Below are positions 30,753 through 38,901 of a DNA stretch of 64,000 bases, piece after piece. The translations under genes were made by a program, and so were the position numbers. The notes beneath the pieces are model-generated. The model did not search any database. It was not told the origin of the DNA and saw only the letters and a list, made by a program, of their open reading frames with translations. How positions within the stretch are numbered: the first letter of the stretch is position 1; every line of letters begins with the position of its first letter. This DNA is from JACCVL01 sp963704295. GTDB lineage: Bacteria; Actinomycetota; Actinomycetes; Propionibacteriales; Nocardioidaceae. The stretch covers positions 2,046,001-2,110,000 of the forward strand of contig OY969884.1 of assembly GCA_963704295.1 (NCBI GenBank), given 5' to 3'.

Positions 30753-30758
30753 TACGCT
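30753..30758 (+). promoter_or_regulatory. -10 element for leaderless cbs
   Basis: TACGCT followed by 7 nt and then GTG 30766, with no Shine-Dalgarno: the spacing expected if transcription starts at the start codon itself. Confidence 0.6.
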
Positions 30759-30765
30759 GACCTGC

Positions 30766-32157
30766 GTGCAGTACGTGGACTCGGTCATCGACCTGATCGG
30801 CAACACCCCGCTCGTCCGGTTGTCCCGGGTGGCTCCGGCCACGCCCGCGGGGCGCGGGCCGCTGGTGCTCGCGAAGGTGGAGTACCTCAACCCCGGCGGG
30901 TCGGTGAAGGACCGGATCGCGGTCCGGATGGTGGACGCCGCCGAGGCCGACGGCTCGCTGCGGCCCGGCGGCACCATCGTCGAGCCCACGTCCGGCAACA
31001 CCGGCGTCGGCCTCGCGCTGGTCGCCCAGCGGCGCGGCTACCGCTGCGTATTCGTCTGCCCGGACAAGGTCAACGAGGACAAGCGCAACGTGCTCAAGGC
31101 CTACGGTGCCGAGGTGGTGGTCTGCCCGACCGCCGTCCCGCCGGACCACCCCGACTCCTACTACTCGGTGTCGGACCGGCTCGCCGCCGAGATCGAGGGC
31201 GGCTGGAAGCCGGACCAGTACGCCAATGAGCAGAACCCGCGCAGCCACTTCGAGACCACCGGACCGGAGGTGTGGCAGCAGACCGACGGGCGGATCACCC
31301 ACTTCGTCGCCGGCATCGGGACCGGCGGCACGATCACCGGCGTCGGCCGGTATCTCCGGCAGGTCGGTGCCGGCCGGGTGCAGATCGTCGGCGCCGACCC
31401 GGTGGGGTCGGTCTACTCCGGCGGCACCGGCCGGCCGTACCTGGTGGAGGGGGTCGGTGAGGACTTCTGGCCGAGCACCTACGACACCAGCGTCACCGAC
31501 CGGATCATCGCCGTGTCCGACGGCGACTCGTTCGCGATGACCCGCCGGCTGGCCCGCGAGGAGGGGCTGCTGGTGGGCGGTTCCTGCGGGATGGCCGCGG
31601 TCGCCGCCGTACAGCTCGCGGAGGAGCTCGCCGGCACCCCCGAGGGGGACGACGCGGTGATCGTGGTGCTGCTGCCGGACGGCGGCCGGGGGTACCTCAC
31701 CAAGGTCTTCGACGACGCCTGGCTGGCCCGCTACGGCTTCGCCCCGGGGGACACGGGCCGCAGTGTCGGTGACGTGCTGCGCTCCAAGAGCGCGGGCATC
31801 CCGGCGCTGGTGCACACCCACCCGAACGAGACCATCGCCGAGGCGGTCGAGATCCTGCGTGAGTACGGCGTGTCCCAGATGCCGGTCGTCCTGGCCGAGC
31901 CGCCGGTGATGGCGGCCGAGGTCGCCGGCGCGGTGAGCGAGCGGGACCTGCTGGAGGCGCTGTTCGCGCAGAAGGCGTCACTGGCCGACCCGGTCGAGCA
32001 GCACATGGGAGCCGCGCTGCCCAGCATCGGTGCCGGCCAGCCGGTGGCCGAAGCGGTGCACGCGCTGCAGACCGAGGATGCGCTGCTGGTGCTGGAAGAC
32101 GGCCGGCCGGTCGGAGTGCTCACCCGACACGACCTGCTGGGTCACCTCACCGACTGA
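30766..32157 (+). CDS. cbs: Cystathionine beta-synthase
   Basis: 463-residue PLP enzyme condensing serine and homocysteine to cystathionine (reverse transsulfuration). Fold-type II catalytic domain: PLP-lysine motif 'NPGGSVKDRIAVRM' (Lys near residue 48), 'EPTSGNTGVGLAL' and 'GIGTGGTITGVGRYL' (phosphate loop). Two C-terminal CBS (Bateman) domains from about residue 340 ('HTHPNETIAEAVEILREYGVSQMPV', 'QPVAEAVHALQTEDALLVLEDG') would bind adenosyl ligands. Leaderless GTG start. Rv1077 orthologue; in M. tuberculosis metB follows soon after, but here about 10.5 kb of other DNA separates them. Confidence 0.95.
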   Translation: MQYVDSVIDLIGNTPLVRLSRVAPATPAGRGPLVLAKVEYLNPGGSVKDRIAVRMVDAAEADGSLRPGGTIVEPTSGNTGVGLALVAQRRGYRCVFVCPDKVNEDKRNVLKAYGAEVVVCPTAVPPDHPDSYYSVSDRLAAEIEGGWKPDQYANEQNPRSHFETTGPEVWQQTDGRITHFVAGIGTGGTITGVGRYLRQVGAGRVQIVGADPVGSVYSGGTGRPYLVEGVGEDFWPSTYDTSVTDRIIAVSDGDSFAMTRRLAREEGLLVGGSCGMAAVAAVQLAEELAGTPEGDDAVIVVLLPDGGRGYLTKVFDDAWLARYGFAPGDTGRSVGDVLRSKSAGIPALVHTHPNETIAEAVEILREYGVSQMPVVLAEPPVMAAEVAGAVSERDLLEALFAQKASLADPVEQHMGAALPSIGAGQPVAEAVHALQTEDALLVLEDGRPVGVLTRHDLLGHLTD

Positions 32158-32270
32158 CCTCGCGCCGTGCCGGACCGGCAGTCCTTCGGTCGGATCCCGA
32201 GTACCGGCGTACCCGTAGCCGACAACGATCAGCTCTGGTCTCGGCGCCGGCGCGGTCCGGGTCAGCCCGG

Positions 32271-32531
32271 TCAGTCCCGCGCGGACGACGTGCTGGTCAG
32301 CGCCTCCGCGGTGCCGATCAGGGCGACGGCGGCGCCGATGGCCACCACCGAGCCGACGAAGTCGAGCTCCCAGATGTCCCCCGTGCCCAGGAGGACGGCG
32401 ACGGTGCCGCCGATGATCGAGCCCACCAGGCCGAGTCCGAGGGTCGCGAGGATGCTGAGGTTCTGCCGCCCCGGCTTGATCAGCCGGGCGACTGCTCCGA
32501 CGACGAGTCCGAAGGCGATGAAGCCGATCAC
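32271..32531 (-). CDS. GlsB/YeaQ/YmgE-family small membrane protein
   Basis: 86 residues with three hydrophobic helices rich in glycine: 'IGFIAFGLVVGAVARLIKPG', 'LATLGLGLVGSIIGGTVAVLLG' and 'FVGSVVAIGAAVALIG'. This is the transglycosylase-associated/GlsB pattern (PF04226), often stress-induced; molecular role unknown. GTG 32531 with AGGAGG five nt upstream. Convergent with cbs. Confidence 0.87.
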   Translation of the reverse strand: MIGFIAFGLVVGAVARLIKPGRQNLSILATLGLGLVGSIIGGTVAVLLGTGDIWELDFVGSVVAIGAAVALIGTAEALTSTSSARD

Positions 32532-32660
32532 GAGAACCTCCTGCTAGGCGACCGACGCGTCGGCCGATGGGTGACCTCCCACCGTACGTCACCCCCCAAA
32601 CCCCCCACGATCCGCGACTTTTGCAGCCCCGACATCCGGCTGAGGCACGCCGATCGTCGG

Positions 32661-33137
32661 CTAGGTGCCGGTGTCGGCTTCGGCGGTGGCTCTCAACTGG
32701 GCCAGGCCCTTCTCGACGTCCGGCCCAACGAGCTGGTCCATCGTCTTGAAGACCTCCATCGCCCGGGTCATCAACGTCTGCCGTCCCGTCATCGACCAGG
32801 TGACGTGCGATCCCGAGGCCACCGGGGTGATGGTGAAGACGGTCTCGTTGCGCGCCTTCCACGGCTTCTCGAAAGCCAGGTCGATTGTGACCAGGGAAGG
32901 CTCGATGGCTTCGACGATCTGCATCCGCCCCTTGCCGGCCTTGCGGTTGCCGGACCACTCGTAGACCGCTCCGGTGCCCGAGCCGGCACCCGAGTACGAC
33001 CGCTTCAGCTCGGGGTCGATGTCCTCCCACGGGGACCACCGGGTCCAGTGGTGGAAGTCGGCCACTTGCGTGTAGACGCGCGCCGGCGGGGCGTCGATCG
33101 TCGTCGATCGCTGCACGGTGTAGGTGTCACCCGGCAC
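32661..33137 (-). CDS. SRPBCC-family protein
   Basis: 158 residues of START/SRPBCC hotdog-like fold: 'VQRSTTIDAPPARVYTQVADFHHWTRWSPWEDID' is the typical first strand-helix unit of polyketide-cyclase/dehydrase-like proteins and 'VTWSMTGRQTLMTRAMEVF' precedes the long C-terminal helix 'DQLVGPDVEKGLAQLRATAE'. Binds hydrophobic ligands in relatives; substrate unknown. Start taken as GTG 33137, 7 nt after a TAGGCT -10 box (leaderless); the extra 63 codons upstream are low-complexity. Confidence 0.8.
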   Translation of the reverse strand: MPGDTYTVQRSTTIDAPPARVYTQVADFHHWTRWSPWEDIDPELKRSYSGAGSGTGAVYEWSGNRKAGKGRMQIVEAIEPSLVTIDLAFEKPWKARNETVFTITPVASGSHVTWSMTGRQTLMTRAMEVFKTMDQLVGPDVEKGLAQLRATAEADTGT

Positions 33138-33144
33138 CTCGGTG

Positions 33145-33150
33145 AGCCTA
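33145..33150 (-). promoter_or_regulatory. -10 element for leaderless SRPBCC gene
   Basis: TAGGCT on the minus strand, 7 nt before GTG 33137, without Shine-Dalgarno. Confidence 0.55.
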
Positions 33151-33572
33151 GTCCGGGGACTGGGTCCGGACCAGCCTCGAGCACAGGCATGTCGCCCCCC
33201 AGGCACTGTCCCGATCAGGTCACGGCCGTCCGCACGCGGCGTCGAGCCGCCCGGGTGGGATACGAACGAGCGGCCTCGAGGTTGAAGGGCCGCGTGTCGA
33301 GCGGCCGTCGGCCGGCGCAAGTGCAATCTCGGAGCGCACGGGTGGCACCTGCCGGACTGGGGCGCTGGGGGAGTCGCGGAGGCACCGTTCTCGCTGGAGA
33401 TCCGTACCTGCCCAATCCACCAAGCCAGAGTCGTACGAGGATGCGCTGACGAACGCGAATCTCCCCACCACAGGGCTAGTCATGGCGCGATGCGGCGGTC
33501 ATACCGATGAGCGGGTACTCGGCGCAAGGCTGGGTGATCCCACCCACACCCTGGTCCGGTCGCCGTTCAATC
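33151..33572. other. 422-bp region without a convincing gene; left edge of accessory block
   Basis: Open frames on both strands here lack Shine-Dalgarno sites, conserved motifs and family resemblance. G+C falls visibly from this point rightwards. I see no RNA gene; a GTTCGTATC stretch looks like a tRNA T loop but has no stems around it. Confidence 0.5.
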
Positions 33573-34268
33573 TCAGCCGGCCTCGAGGACAAAGAAGATG
33601 AAGCACAGGAACGACCGACCTTCCAAGTTGTGGGGGAGCAGCCCCGGAGGAGTGTCGGACGCAGGTGGCGGTTCGCTGACGGTAACGATGCGGAGCCCTG
33701 CGGCGGCAAAGGCATCTGTTATGGCGTGCAGTGGTCGGTGCCAGTAGGTCAGGACCGCACGCTGTCCGTCAAAGGTGTATTCCTCGGAGTACTTGGTGAG
33801 CGCGAAGTAGTCGGCCTCGGGATTCACGATCGCGTAGACGCTGGGGTGGATCACCGAGAGGATCAGCCGGCCGCCTGGCTTCAGCACGCGTCGCAGCTCG
33901 GCGAGGGGGCTGGCCCAGTCCTCCAGGTAGTGCAGGACGAGGGATGCGACGACGTCATCGAACTCGGCGTCGGCGAACGGCAGCGGCGCGCCAAGGTCCG
34001 CTACGCGCAAGTCGGCGTCATCACCCAGCCTGTGGCGGGCCAGGTCGACCATGGCGGCACTCGCGTCGAAGCCGGTGACGACGGCCCCCTTTGCGCGCAA
34101 CGCTGCCGACAGCGGCCCGGAACCGCACCCCGCGTCCAGGATCCGGCGGCCTGAGACGTCGCCGGTGAGGCGGAGCATCTCGGGTCTCTCGTAGTACGCG
34201 TTGAAGAGGTTTGACTCGTTGTCCGCCGAGTAGGCGTCCGCGAAGCTGTCGTAGTCGCTGGCTGTCAC
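33573..34268 (-). CDS. Class I SAM-dependent methyltransferase
   Basis: 231 residues. 'RRILDAGCGSGPLSAALRAKGAVVTGFDASAAMVDLA' is motif I plus the acidic end of beta-2; 'FDDVVASLVLHYLEDW' and 'LRRVLKPGGRLILSVIHP' are motifs II and III. The C-terminal part ('YWHRPLHAITDAFAAAGLRIVTVSEP') is typical of UbiE/BioC-like small-molecule methyltransferases (Methyltransf_11). Substrate unknown. GTG 34268. First gene of the accessory block. Confidence 0.85.
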   Translation of the reverse strand: MTASDYDSFADAYSADNESNLFNAYYERPEMLRLTGDVSGRRILDAGCGSGPLSAALRAKGAVVTGFDASAAMVDLARHRLGDDADLRVADLGAPLPFADAEFDDVVASLVLHYLEDWASPLAELRRVLKPGGRLILSVIHPSVYAIVNPEADYFALTKYSEEYTFDGQRAVLTYWHRPLHAITDAFAAAGLRIVTVSEPPPASDTPPGLLPHNLEGRSFLCFIFFVLEAG

Positions 34269-34501
34269 CGTGACCTCGTTCTCGATGGGAGCATGGGTGT
34301 GTTCCTACCGGGGCCACGCGAGTACGACAACCAAGCCGCGGTTCGTGCGGCAGGATCGCCCGCTCATGCCACGACCCGGCACCGTCATGTCGATGAGCGG
34401 ACGGGTCAGAAACTCGGCCGTGTCGCAACTGTCAACAGGTCGAGGGTCACGCGAAGCGTGCCGGTGCGGGATTCCTCTATGCGTGTCCCGCGCGCCGATC
34501 C

Positions 34502-34544
34502 CCTTGTAGGACGATCCGGTAGCCATGAGTTCGACAGACTCATC
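34502..34544 (-). repeat. 43-bp inverted-repeat arm (partner at 40051-40093)
   Basis: Read on the minus strand, 38 of 43 bases match 40051-40093 on the plus strand; both can encode SDES[V/A]ELMA..SSYK. It overlaps the last five bases of the DinB gene. It may be a fragment of a small duplicated gene or element. Confidence 0.7.
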
Positions 34545-35049
34545 TGACCAAGCGTCCAAGCGCGGCGAAACGGATCATGTGGGCTTGGCCGCTGTGCAGC
34601 GCATACTCGTCGATCATCTTGACGAGCACGAACCCAAGAGTCTGACCGTGACCGAGACCCGCCGAGTTGATCTCGTGGTGTTTGGCCAGCGCGGCACCGG
34701 AGCGTTCAACCTCAGCGAGGTACCCGCGAATGTCCTCCTCGACGGTGTCGGCGCTGCCGCCGGCGTAGTCGTCGTCGCCGTAGTAGTCGGCTCGCTGTCC
34801 GCCCCCGAACCCCCAGGCAAGGTAGGCATGCTCCATCTGCCGCATGTGACGCACAAGCCCGAGGACGGAGAGCTCGACCGGAGGGACGGACCACTTCGCC
34901 AGTTGGGCCGGCGACAGATCGCGAAGCTTGCGGAGGAACTCGTGGCGCTGGTAGTCAAGCCATGCCACCAGGTCGTCACGTTGGCTGCCGCTCGGCTCAG
35001 GATCATCCATCCTGGAGAAGTCGAGAGTATCGAGGACAGATGGGCTCAT
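34540..35049 (-). CDS. DinB-family (DUF664) protein, possible mycothiol-dependent transferase
   Basis: 169-residue four-helix protein of the DinB/YfiT superfamily, DUF664 subfamily: 'AWLDYQRHEFLRKLRDLSPAQLAKWSVPPVELSVLGLVRHMRQMEHAYL' and 'IDEYALHSGQAHMIRFA' contain His residues (in 'VRHMRQMEH' and 'EYALHSGQAH') positioned as the metal-binding triad. Many actinobacterial members are mycothiol-dependent detoxification enzymes; the presence of mca in the window fits. ATG 35049 lies 6 nt after a CATAAT -10 box and has no Shine-Dalgarno, so the mRNA is likely leaderless. Confidence 0.82.
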   Translation of the reverse strand: MSPSVLDTLDFSRMDDPEPSGSQRDDLVAWLDYQRHEFLRKLRDLSPAQLAKWSVPPVELSVLGLVRHMRQMEHAYLAWGFGGGQRADYYGDDDYAGGSADTVEEDIRGYLAEVERSGAALAKHHEINSAGLGHGQTLGFVLVKMIDEYALHSGQAHMIRFAALGRLVR

Positions 35050-35055
35050 GGGCAG

Positions 35056-35061
35056 ATTATG
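35056..35061 (-). promoter_or_regulatory. -10 element for leaderless DinB gene
   Basis: CATAAT on the minus strand, 6 nt before ATG 35049; TAATCT overlaps it. Confidence 0.5.
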
Positions 35062-35078
35062 CGCCGTATAACCATCTC

Positions 35079-35544
35079 CTATCGGCGCGGCGCGTACTTC
35101 ACCACGGACCACGGCCAGTCTTCGGCTAGCCATCGGGTCACAGCCTCGTACAGGGGTTTGTCGAGATTGGAGTGCTCCTCGGTGACCCACGACCGCACGT
35201 CGACAGTGCCGTGGCTCGGCGGCCTCGTGGGCTTGAAGTAGACACAGCCGACCACCTCGTCACGGTCCGGCAACAGCACCGTGTAAGCGAAGTCGCGGCC
35301 GGAGTTCGAACGCTCCAGGTGAGACGCACAGTCCCGGAGGTTGTCCTCGATCGTCTTGGGTTCCGGCCAACTCGACGTCCCCCATCCCGGCAGACTGCGG
35401 ATGAAGGCGAACGGGCAGGACGGATCTGATCGCCGAGAGAACTTCGGTCCGCTGGTGGTCCTCTGTGAGGACCAAGTAGGCCGAGATGGTTGACAGGTGA
35501 CCGATGAACTCGTCGGCGGCGATCGAGACTCGGCGCTCGGTCAT
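35079..35544 (-). pseudogene. Relic: GNAT acetyltransferase C-terminal part joined to a methyltransferase-like tail
   Basis: From about 35430 down to 35079 one frame reads as a GNAT-type protein: 'SLPGWGTSSWPEPKTIEDN', then 'FAYTVLLPDRDEVVGCVYF', 'VRSWVTEEHSNLDKPLYEAV' and a 'KYAPRR' end. It has no start codon before the last ~66 residues; upstream in that frame there is only a stop near 35543. A second frame, 35544 to about 35430, encodes 'ADEFIGHLSTISAYLVLTEDHQRTEVLSAI', which looks like the C-terminal helix region of a class I methyltransferase. I read the stretch as two gene remnants fused by deletion or frameshift. Confidence 0.55.
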
Positions 35545-35622
35545 GACTTGGCTGACATCGGTGAACCAGGCCGAGGCGGCAGACGTCGTGGACGCACGAC
35601 CTGTGGGACGTCTCAGCGGCTG

Positions 35623-36159
35623 TCAGCCAGGTGACTCGAGCGACGAGCCGTGCCGCTCCAGCAGGCAGTCGGAGATGCCGTCCGCCCAAGCATCGATCTC
35701 GGGCCAGTCACGAAAATCCCCGAAACTCCCGCCCGCAAACCGGAGAAGCATCCTGCCCATGAGCGGGAACTGCTCCCTGCGGACCACCCCCGAGAACAGG
35801 TATGTGTCATGCGGTTGGACCAACGCCATGAAAGGTGCGACCGCGCTCTGTCCCTCCCGCATCGCCATCTTGCGCAGGGGGCGGGCCAGCGCGCCGGGCA
35901 GGCCGACGCTGAAGAGCCATACCGACCTTGCGAGGAGCTCGTCGGCGTGGGTTGTGAGAAAGTCCGCTGCTTCGGGGAGCCAGGCCTGGTTGTGGATGGC
36001 GCTACCGACGATGACGGCGTCGTAGCCGTGCAGCGACTGGATCTCGTACGTCGGTCGGCAATCGGCCTGAAGCCCGCGGTCGCGCAGTCGAGCGGCGATT
36101 CTTTCCCCGATTCCGCGCGTCGAGCCGAATGGACTCACATGGGCGATCAAGACCCGCAC
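35623..36159 (-). CDS. Flavodoxin-domain protein
   Basis: 178 residues. 'VRVLIAHVSPFGSTRGIGERIAARLRDRG' is the FMN-phosphate loop of flavodoxin-like proteins (here SPFGSTRG in place of the usual S/T-rich loop), followed by 'YDAVIVGSAIHNQAWLPEAADFL' and 'SVWLFSVGLPGALARPLRK'. It resembles actinobacterial protoporphyrinogen-oxidase-like HemG/flavodoxin_5 proteins. FMN binding is likely; partner unknown. I chose GTG 36159, eight nt after GGAGG; a TTG 15 nt upstream is also in frame. Confidence 0.8.
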   Translation of the reverse strand: MRVLIAHVSPFGSTRGIGERIAARLRDRGLQADCRPTYEIQSLHGYDAVIVGSAIHNQAWLPEAADFLTTHADELLARSVWLFSVGLPGALARPLRKMAMREGQSAVAPFMALVQPHDTYLFSGVVRREQFPLMGRMLLRFAGGSFGDFRDWPEIDAWADGISDCLLERHGSSLESPG

Positions 36160-36411
36160 CGTCAGCACCTCCAAGCGCCAGATTGGTTCATACCAGAGTC
36201 GCTCAGAACGACGGGGAGTCGGCAGAGTCGAAGGTCATGTGAGGAACCCGCTGCGACACTGCTGCTCTTGTGGGCACAGTGTTGGGGACGCGGGTGCTAG
36301 CGGGGTCGGGCACTCGCCCGATTCGGCGTCGACCCGGCCCGCGCGACATGCCCGCCTGCGCGCCGACGAGCCGCGGGCTCTGGATGACGACGTGGTCGCT
36401 GCGATCCGGCG

Positions 36412-36948
36412 TCAGGAGACCGACGGTGGCCAGCGATGCCCACGCCACTCGTCCCATGTCGCGAACCCAGTCGGTGGGTCATCGATCGGCTCGCTGCCGT
36501 CCAGTTCACCTGGCGTCGGGATGTCGATGTTGGCAGCCCACTCGGCGAGTTCCTCGTCGGACATGTGCCAGGACGTATGGGGTGCTTGAGCTTGGCGCTG
36601 AGCAAGCTGCTTCCGCTGCTCGGCTGCGGTGAGTTCGAAGTAGCGCATCTCGACCATAGCGCCGAGGTCTGCTGCCGCCTGCCGTAAAGCCGCGCGTTCC
36701 TCTCGATCCCAGAGGCCAAAGTCGATGACCACGTTGTTGCCGAGTTCGAGGGCGCGCAGTCCGATCTGAATGAGCCGCCCTTCGATAACGGCCTGGGCCG
36801 ACGGCGGGTTCTCGTGGCCGTAGAGAGCCTTCACCCATTCGTCCTTCGTGAGACGTAGGGCCTTCCGCTCGATCTCGATGAGCCGCGCAGCAGTCGTCTT
36901 CCCGGTGCCCGGGAGTCCCACCGTCAGGAACAGCGTTGGTCGCGTCAT
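36412..36948 (-). CDS. P-loop kinase-like AAA ATPase
   Basis: 178 residues. Walker A 'FLTVGLPGTGKTTAARLIE' near residue 8 and a later 'NNVVIDFGLWDREERAALRQAAADLGA' place it with zeta-toxin/chloramphenicol-phosphotransferase-like small kinases (AAA_33). 'RYFELTAAEQRKQLAQRQAQAP' is the helical lid segment. Such proteins phosphorylate small molecules; no antitoxin gene is adjacent, so a toxin role is not supported. ATG 36948 is three nt from GGGAG; the tandem ATG at 36951 abuts it. Confidence 0.78.
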   Translation of the reverse strand: MTRPTLFLTVGLPGTGKTTAARLIEIERKALRLTKDEWVKALYGHENPPSAQAVIEGRLIQIGLRALELGNNVVIDFGLWDREERAALRQAAADLGAMVEMRYFELTAAEQRKQLAQRQAQAPHTSWHMSDEELAEWAANIDIPTPGELDGSEPIDDPPTGFATWDEWRGHRWPPSVS

Positions 36949-37000
36949 CATCTCCCACTGTCTGCGCGGTTGGGGGTGGGTGCCCACCTGAGACGCGTGG

Positions 37001-38521
37001 TCATGCTGACGGGAGGTTGCTCAGGATCAGCGCAGCGTCGTCGTTCTCGGGGTCGAGGTCGAGTGCGCGTCGGAGGACAGTCTTGGCTCGGTCGTGCTTC
37101 CCGTCGATCTGATGGGCCCAGCCGGTCATCGTCCAGGCAGCGGCGGAGTTCGGACGTAACGCGGTCCATAAGCGCAGGAGCGGCCAGACCAGGCTCGCGC
37201 GGTGCAGCTCGATCGCTCCCCACACGGCCTTTTCGAACTCGTCGTCGTCGAGGTCGTACTCGGCCGGCTCGGCCGCGGCCAGTTGGTGGAAGGTCGCCGC
37301 TGCGGCGTCCGGACCTGACCTGGTCAGCGCCTCGGCGACGGGACAGACGACCGGAGGCAGCAATCCGTGGAGTTCCGTCACCCCTTCGCCGATGTCGGCG
37401 GGCGTCGCTGCGGAGATCGTCGAGTGGGCGGCATCGGCGAGGGCGATGTCGAGCGCTGCCGCGGCGATCGCCGAGGTGGGCACGGTGTTGGAGTTGGCCA
37501 TGATGACGACTCCGGTGCGCCGTTCGGGAACCAGCACCAGCCGCGAACCAAACCCTGGGTCCGCACCGCTGTGGCTCAGCGTTCGGTGTCCCCGATAGCT
37601 GCCCACGGCCCAGCCGAGCGCTATCGCTTCGTCCCATGGGGGGTCACCCACCGGCACCACCGGCTGCCACAACAGGTTGAGCAGTTCGCGGTCGAGCCGT
37701 GCCCATGGCCCGAGGGAATCCTTAGCGGGCACCTGGGCCGGCTCGAAGTGGGCGACCATCCAGCGACACATCTCGACGAGGTTGGAGTGCAGGGTTGAAC
37801 TGGGGGCATGGCGCCTGGTGTAGGGATAGGCGCCTCGGGGTGCCGACAGTGGCATGCCCACGTGTGGTGAGGCGGCCAGGTGCACCGGCACCTCGCGGCG
37901 CAGGAAGGTGCTGTTGCGCATCCCGAGCGGGGTCAGGACCCGCTGCCGGACGGCATTCTCGAACGTCATACCTGTGACCCGAGAGAGCAGCAGCCCGAGA
38001 AGCTCGAAGCCGGCATTGGAGTAGGAGAACGCCGAGCCGGTCTCGGTCTGCAGCCGCCAGCCCGACAGGCTCCGAGCGAACTCGCTGAGGGCGTCGTCGC
38101 CGAACTGAGGGTCATGCCAGCCGTAGTCCGCGACGTCCGGAAGCCCGCTCGAGTGGCTCAACAAGCGCCGGGCAGTGATCTCCCCCGCCCGACCGTCGGC
38201 CAGCGTGAACTCAGGCACCCACTCGACGATCGGAGCATCCAGATCGAGCATCGGCTGGCCGGCGTCCCGAGTGATCGCCAGCGACGCGACGGCGGTCGCG
38301 ACGAACGGCTTCGACACCGACGCCAGGTGGAACATCGTCTCGGGGGTGACCGGCGCACCGGTGCCGACGTCACGAACACCGAAACCACGCCACACGACCT
38401 CTTCCTCGCGCACCACAGCAACCGCCAGGCCGGCCACGTCGCGCGAACCGAGAACCGACCCGACCAGGGGCCACAGGTGTTCCTCCAGGCTCGCCCGAAG
38501 GGTCACCGATCCCTCATCCAT
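37001..38521 (-). CDS. Beta-lactamase-family serine hydrolase with TPR-like tail
   Basis: 506 residues. Class C beta-lactamase/D-Ala-D-Ala-carboxypeptidase fold: nucleophile motif 'SVSK' in 'MFHLASVSKPFVATAVASL' (Ser near 71), 'YSN' in 'SAFSYSNAGFELLG' (near 175) and 'HSG' in 'RTLSHSGADPGFG' (near 320) as the third motif. No signal peptide is seen, so it may be an intracellular esterase or peptidase. The last 130 residues add helices ending 'GWAHQIDGKHDRAKTVLRRALDLDPENDDA', a tetratricopeptide-like unit that is unusual for this family. ATG 38521 chosen because similarity begins here; the frame is open upstream. Confidence 0.82.
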   Translation of the reverse strand: MDEGSVTLRASLEEHLWPLVGSVLGSRDVAGLAVAVVREEEVVWRGFGVRDVGTGAPVTPETMFHLASVSKPFVATAVASLAITRDAGQPMLDLDAPIVEWVPEFTLADGRAGEITARRLLSHSSGLPDVADYGWHDPQFGDDALSEFARSLSGWRLQTETGSAFSYSNAGFELLGLLLSRVTGMTFENAVRQRVLTPLGMRNSTFLRREVPVHLAASPHVGMPLSAPRGAYPYTRRHAPSSTLHSNLVEMCRWMVAHFEPAQVPAKDSLGPWARLDRELLNLLWQPVVPVGDPPWDEAIALGWAVGSYRGHRTLSHSGADPGFGSRLVLVPERRTGVVIMANSNTVPTSAIAAAALDIALADAAHSTISAATPADIGEGVTELHGLLPPVVCPVAEALTRSGPDAAAATFHQLAAAEPAEYDLDDDEFEKAVWGAIELHRASLVWPLLRLWTALRPNSAAAWTMTGWAHQIDGKHDRAKTVLRRALDLDPENDDAALILSNLPSA

Positions 38522-38703
38522 GTCGCGGCCTACGCCCACCAGCGTCGCTGCTCGGCGCGCAGCGGTCGCACCACCGAGCAGGTCGCCGAACCACGTCGCA
38601 TAGCGGCCGACCCGACGACCCGGCTGGCGCCCCAACTCTGGTGCTGAGCAACTCGTGGCATTCGGCAGGTCCAGTTCGCGCTCCTCGATGAGGCGTGGCC
38701 CCC

Positions 38704-38802
38704 CGACGTACGGCGGGCAAAGGCGGCCACGCCTGCCACTGCTGACAGGTACTCGTCGCGCTCTGGGGCGGCGACGCACAGCCGGCCCGCGACGATGGTC
38801 AC
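38704..38802 (-). pseudogene. Relic of an antibiotic-biosynthesis-monooxygenase-type (ABM) gene
   Basis: GTG 38802 opens 'TIVAGRLCVAAPERDEYLSAV' and 'AGVAAFARRTSG', which match the first ~33 residues of ABM-fold quinol monooxygenases. The frame then becomes low-complexity, and none of the three frames shows the usual 'ERW.S' second half, so the gene seems truncated. The promoter at 38809-38814 is intact. Confidence 0.45.
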
Positions 38803-38808
38803 CGTCTC

Positions 38809-38814
38809 AGGCTA
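38809..38814 (-). promoter_or_regulatory. -10 element upstream of the ABM relic
   Basis: TAGCCT on the minus strand, six nt before GTG 38802, the leaderless spacing seen at cbs and metB. Confidence 0.45.
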
Positions 38815-38901
38815 GTAGCGACTCGTCTGCTCATGCCGCGGAGCGGGCGGCTACGCATTGGCCTCGCCTGCTCAGCCCTCCGTCGACCAGTCACAACCTG
38901 A

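Noticed and set aside
33210..33290. Possible tRNA around a GTTCGTATC element
   Set aside because: No T-stem, anticodon stem or acceptor stem can be formed around it.
34305..34559. 84-residue minus-strand ORF starting in the inverted repeat
   Set aside because: Only the first ~25 residues match the partner repeat; the remainder has no resemblance to any family and overlaps the DinB 3' end.
36203..36457. 84-residue minus-strand ORF between the kinase and flavodoxin genes
   Set aside because: No start signals, no conserved motif, overlaps the kinase 3' end; the 252-bp gap holds nothing else I can support.
36412..36948. Zeta-type toxin of a toxin-antitoxin pair
   Set aside because: The P-loop fits, but no small antitoxin gene precedes it and the fold is shared by harmless small-molecule kinases.
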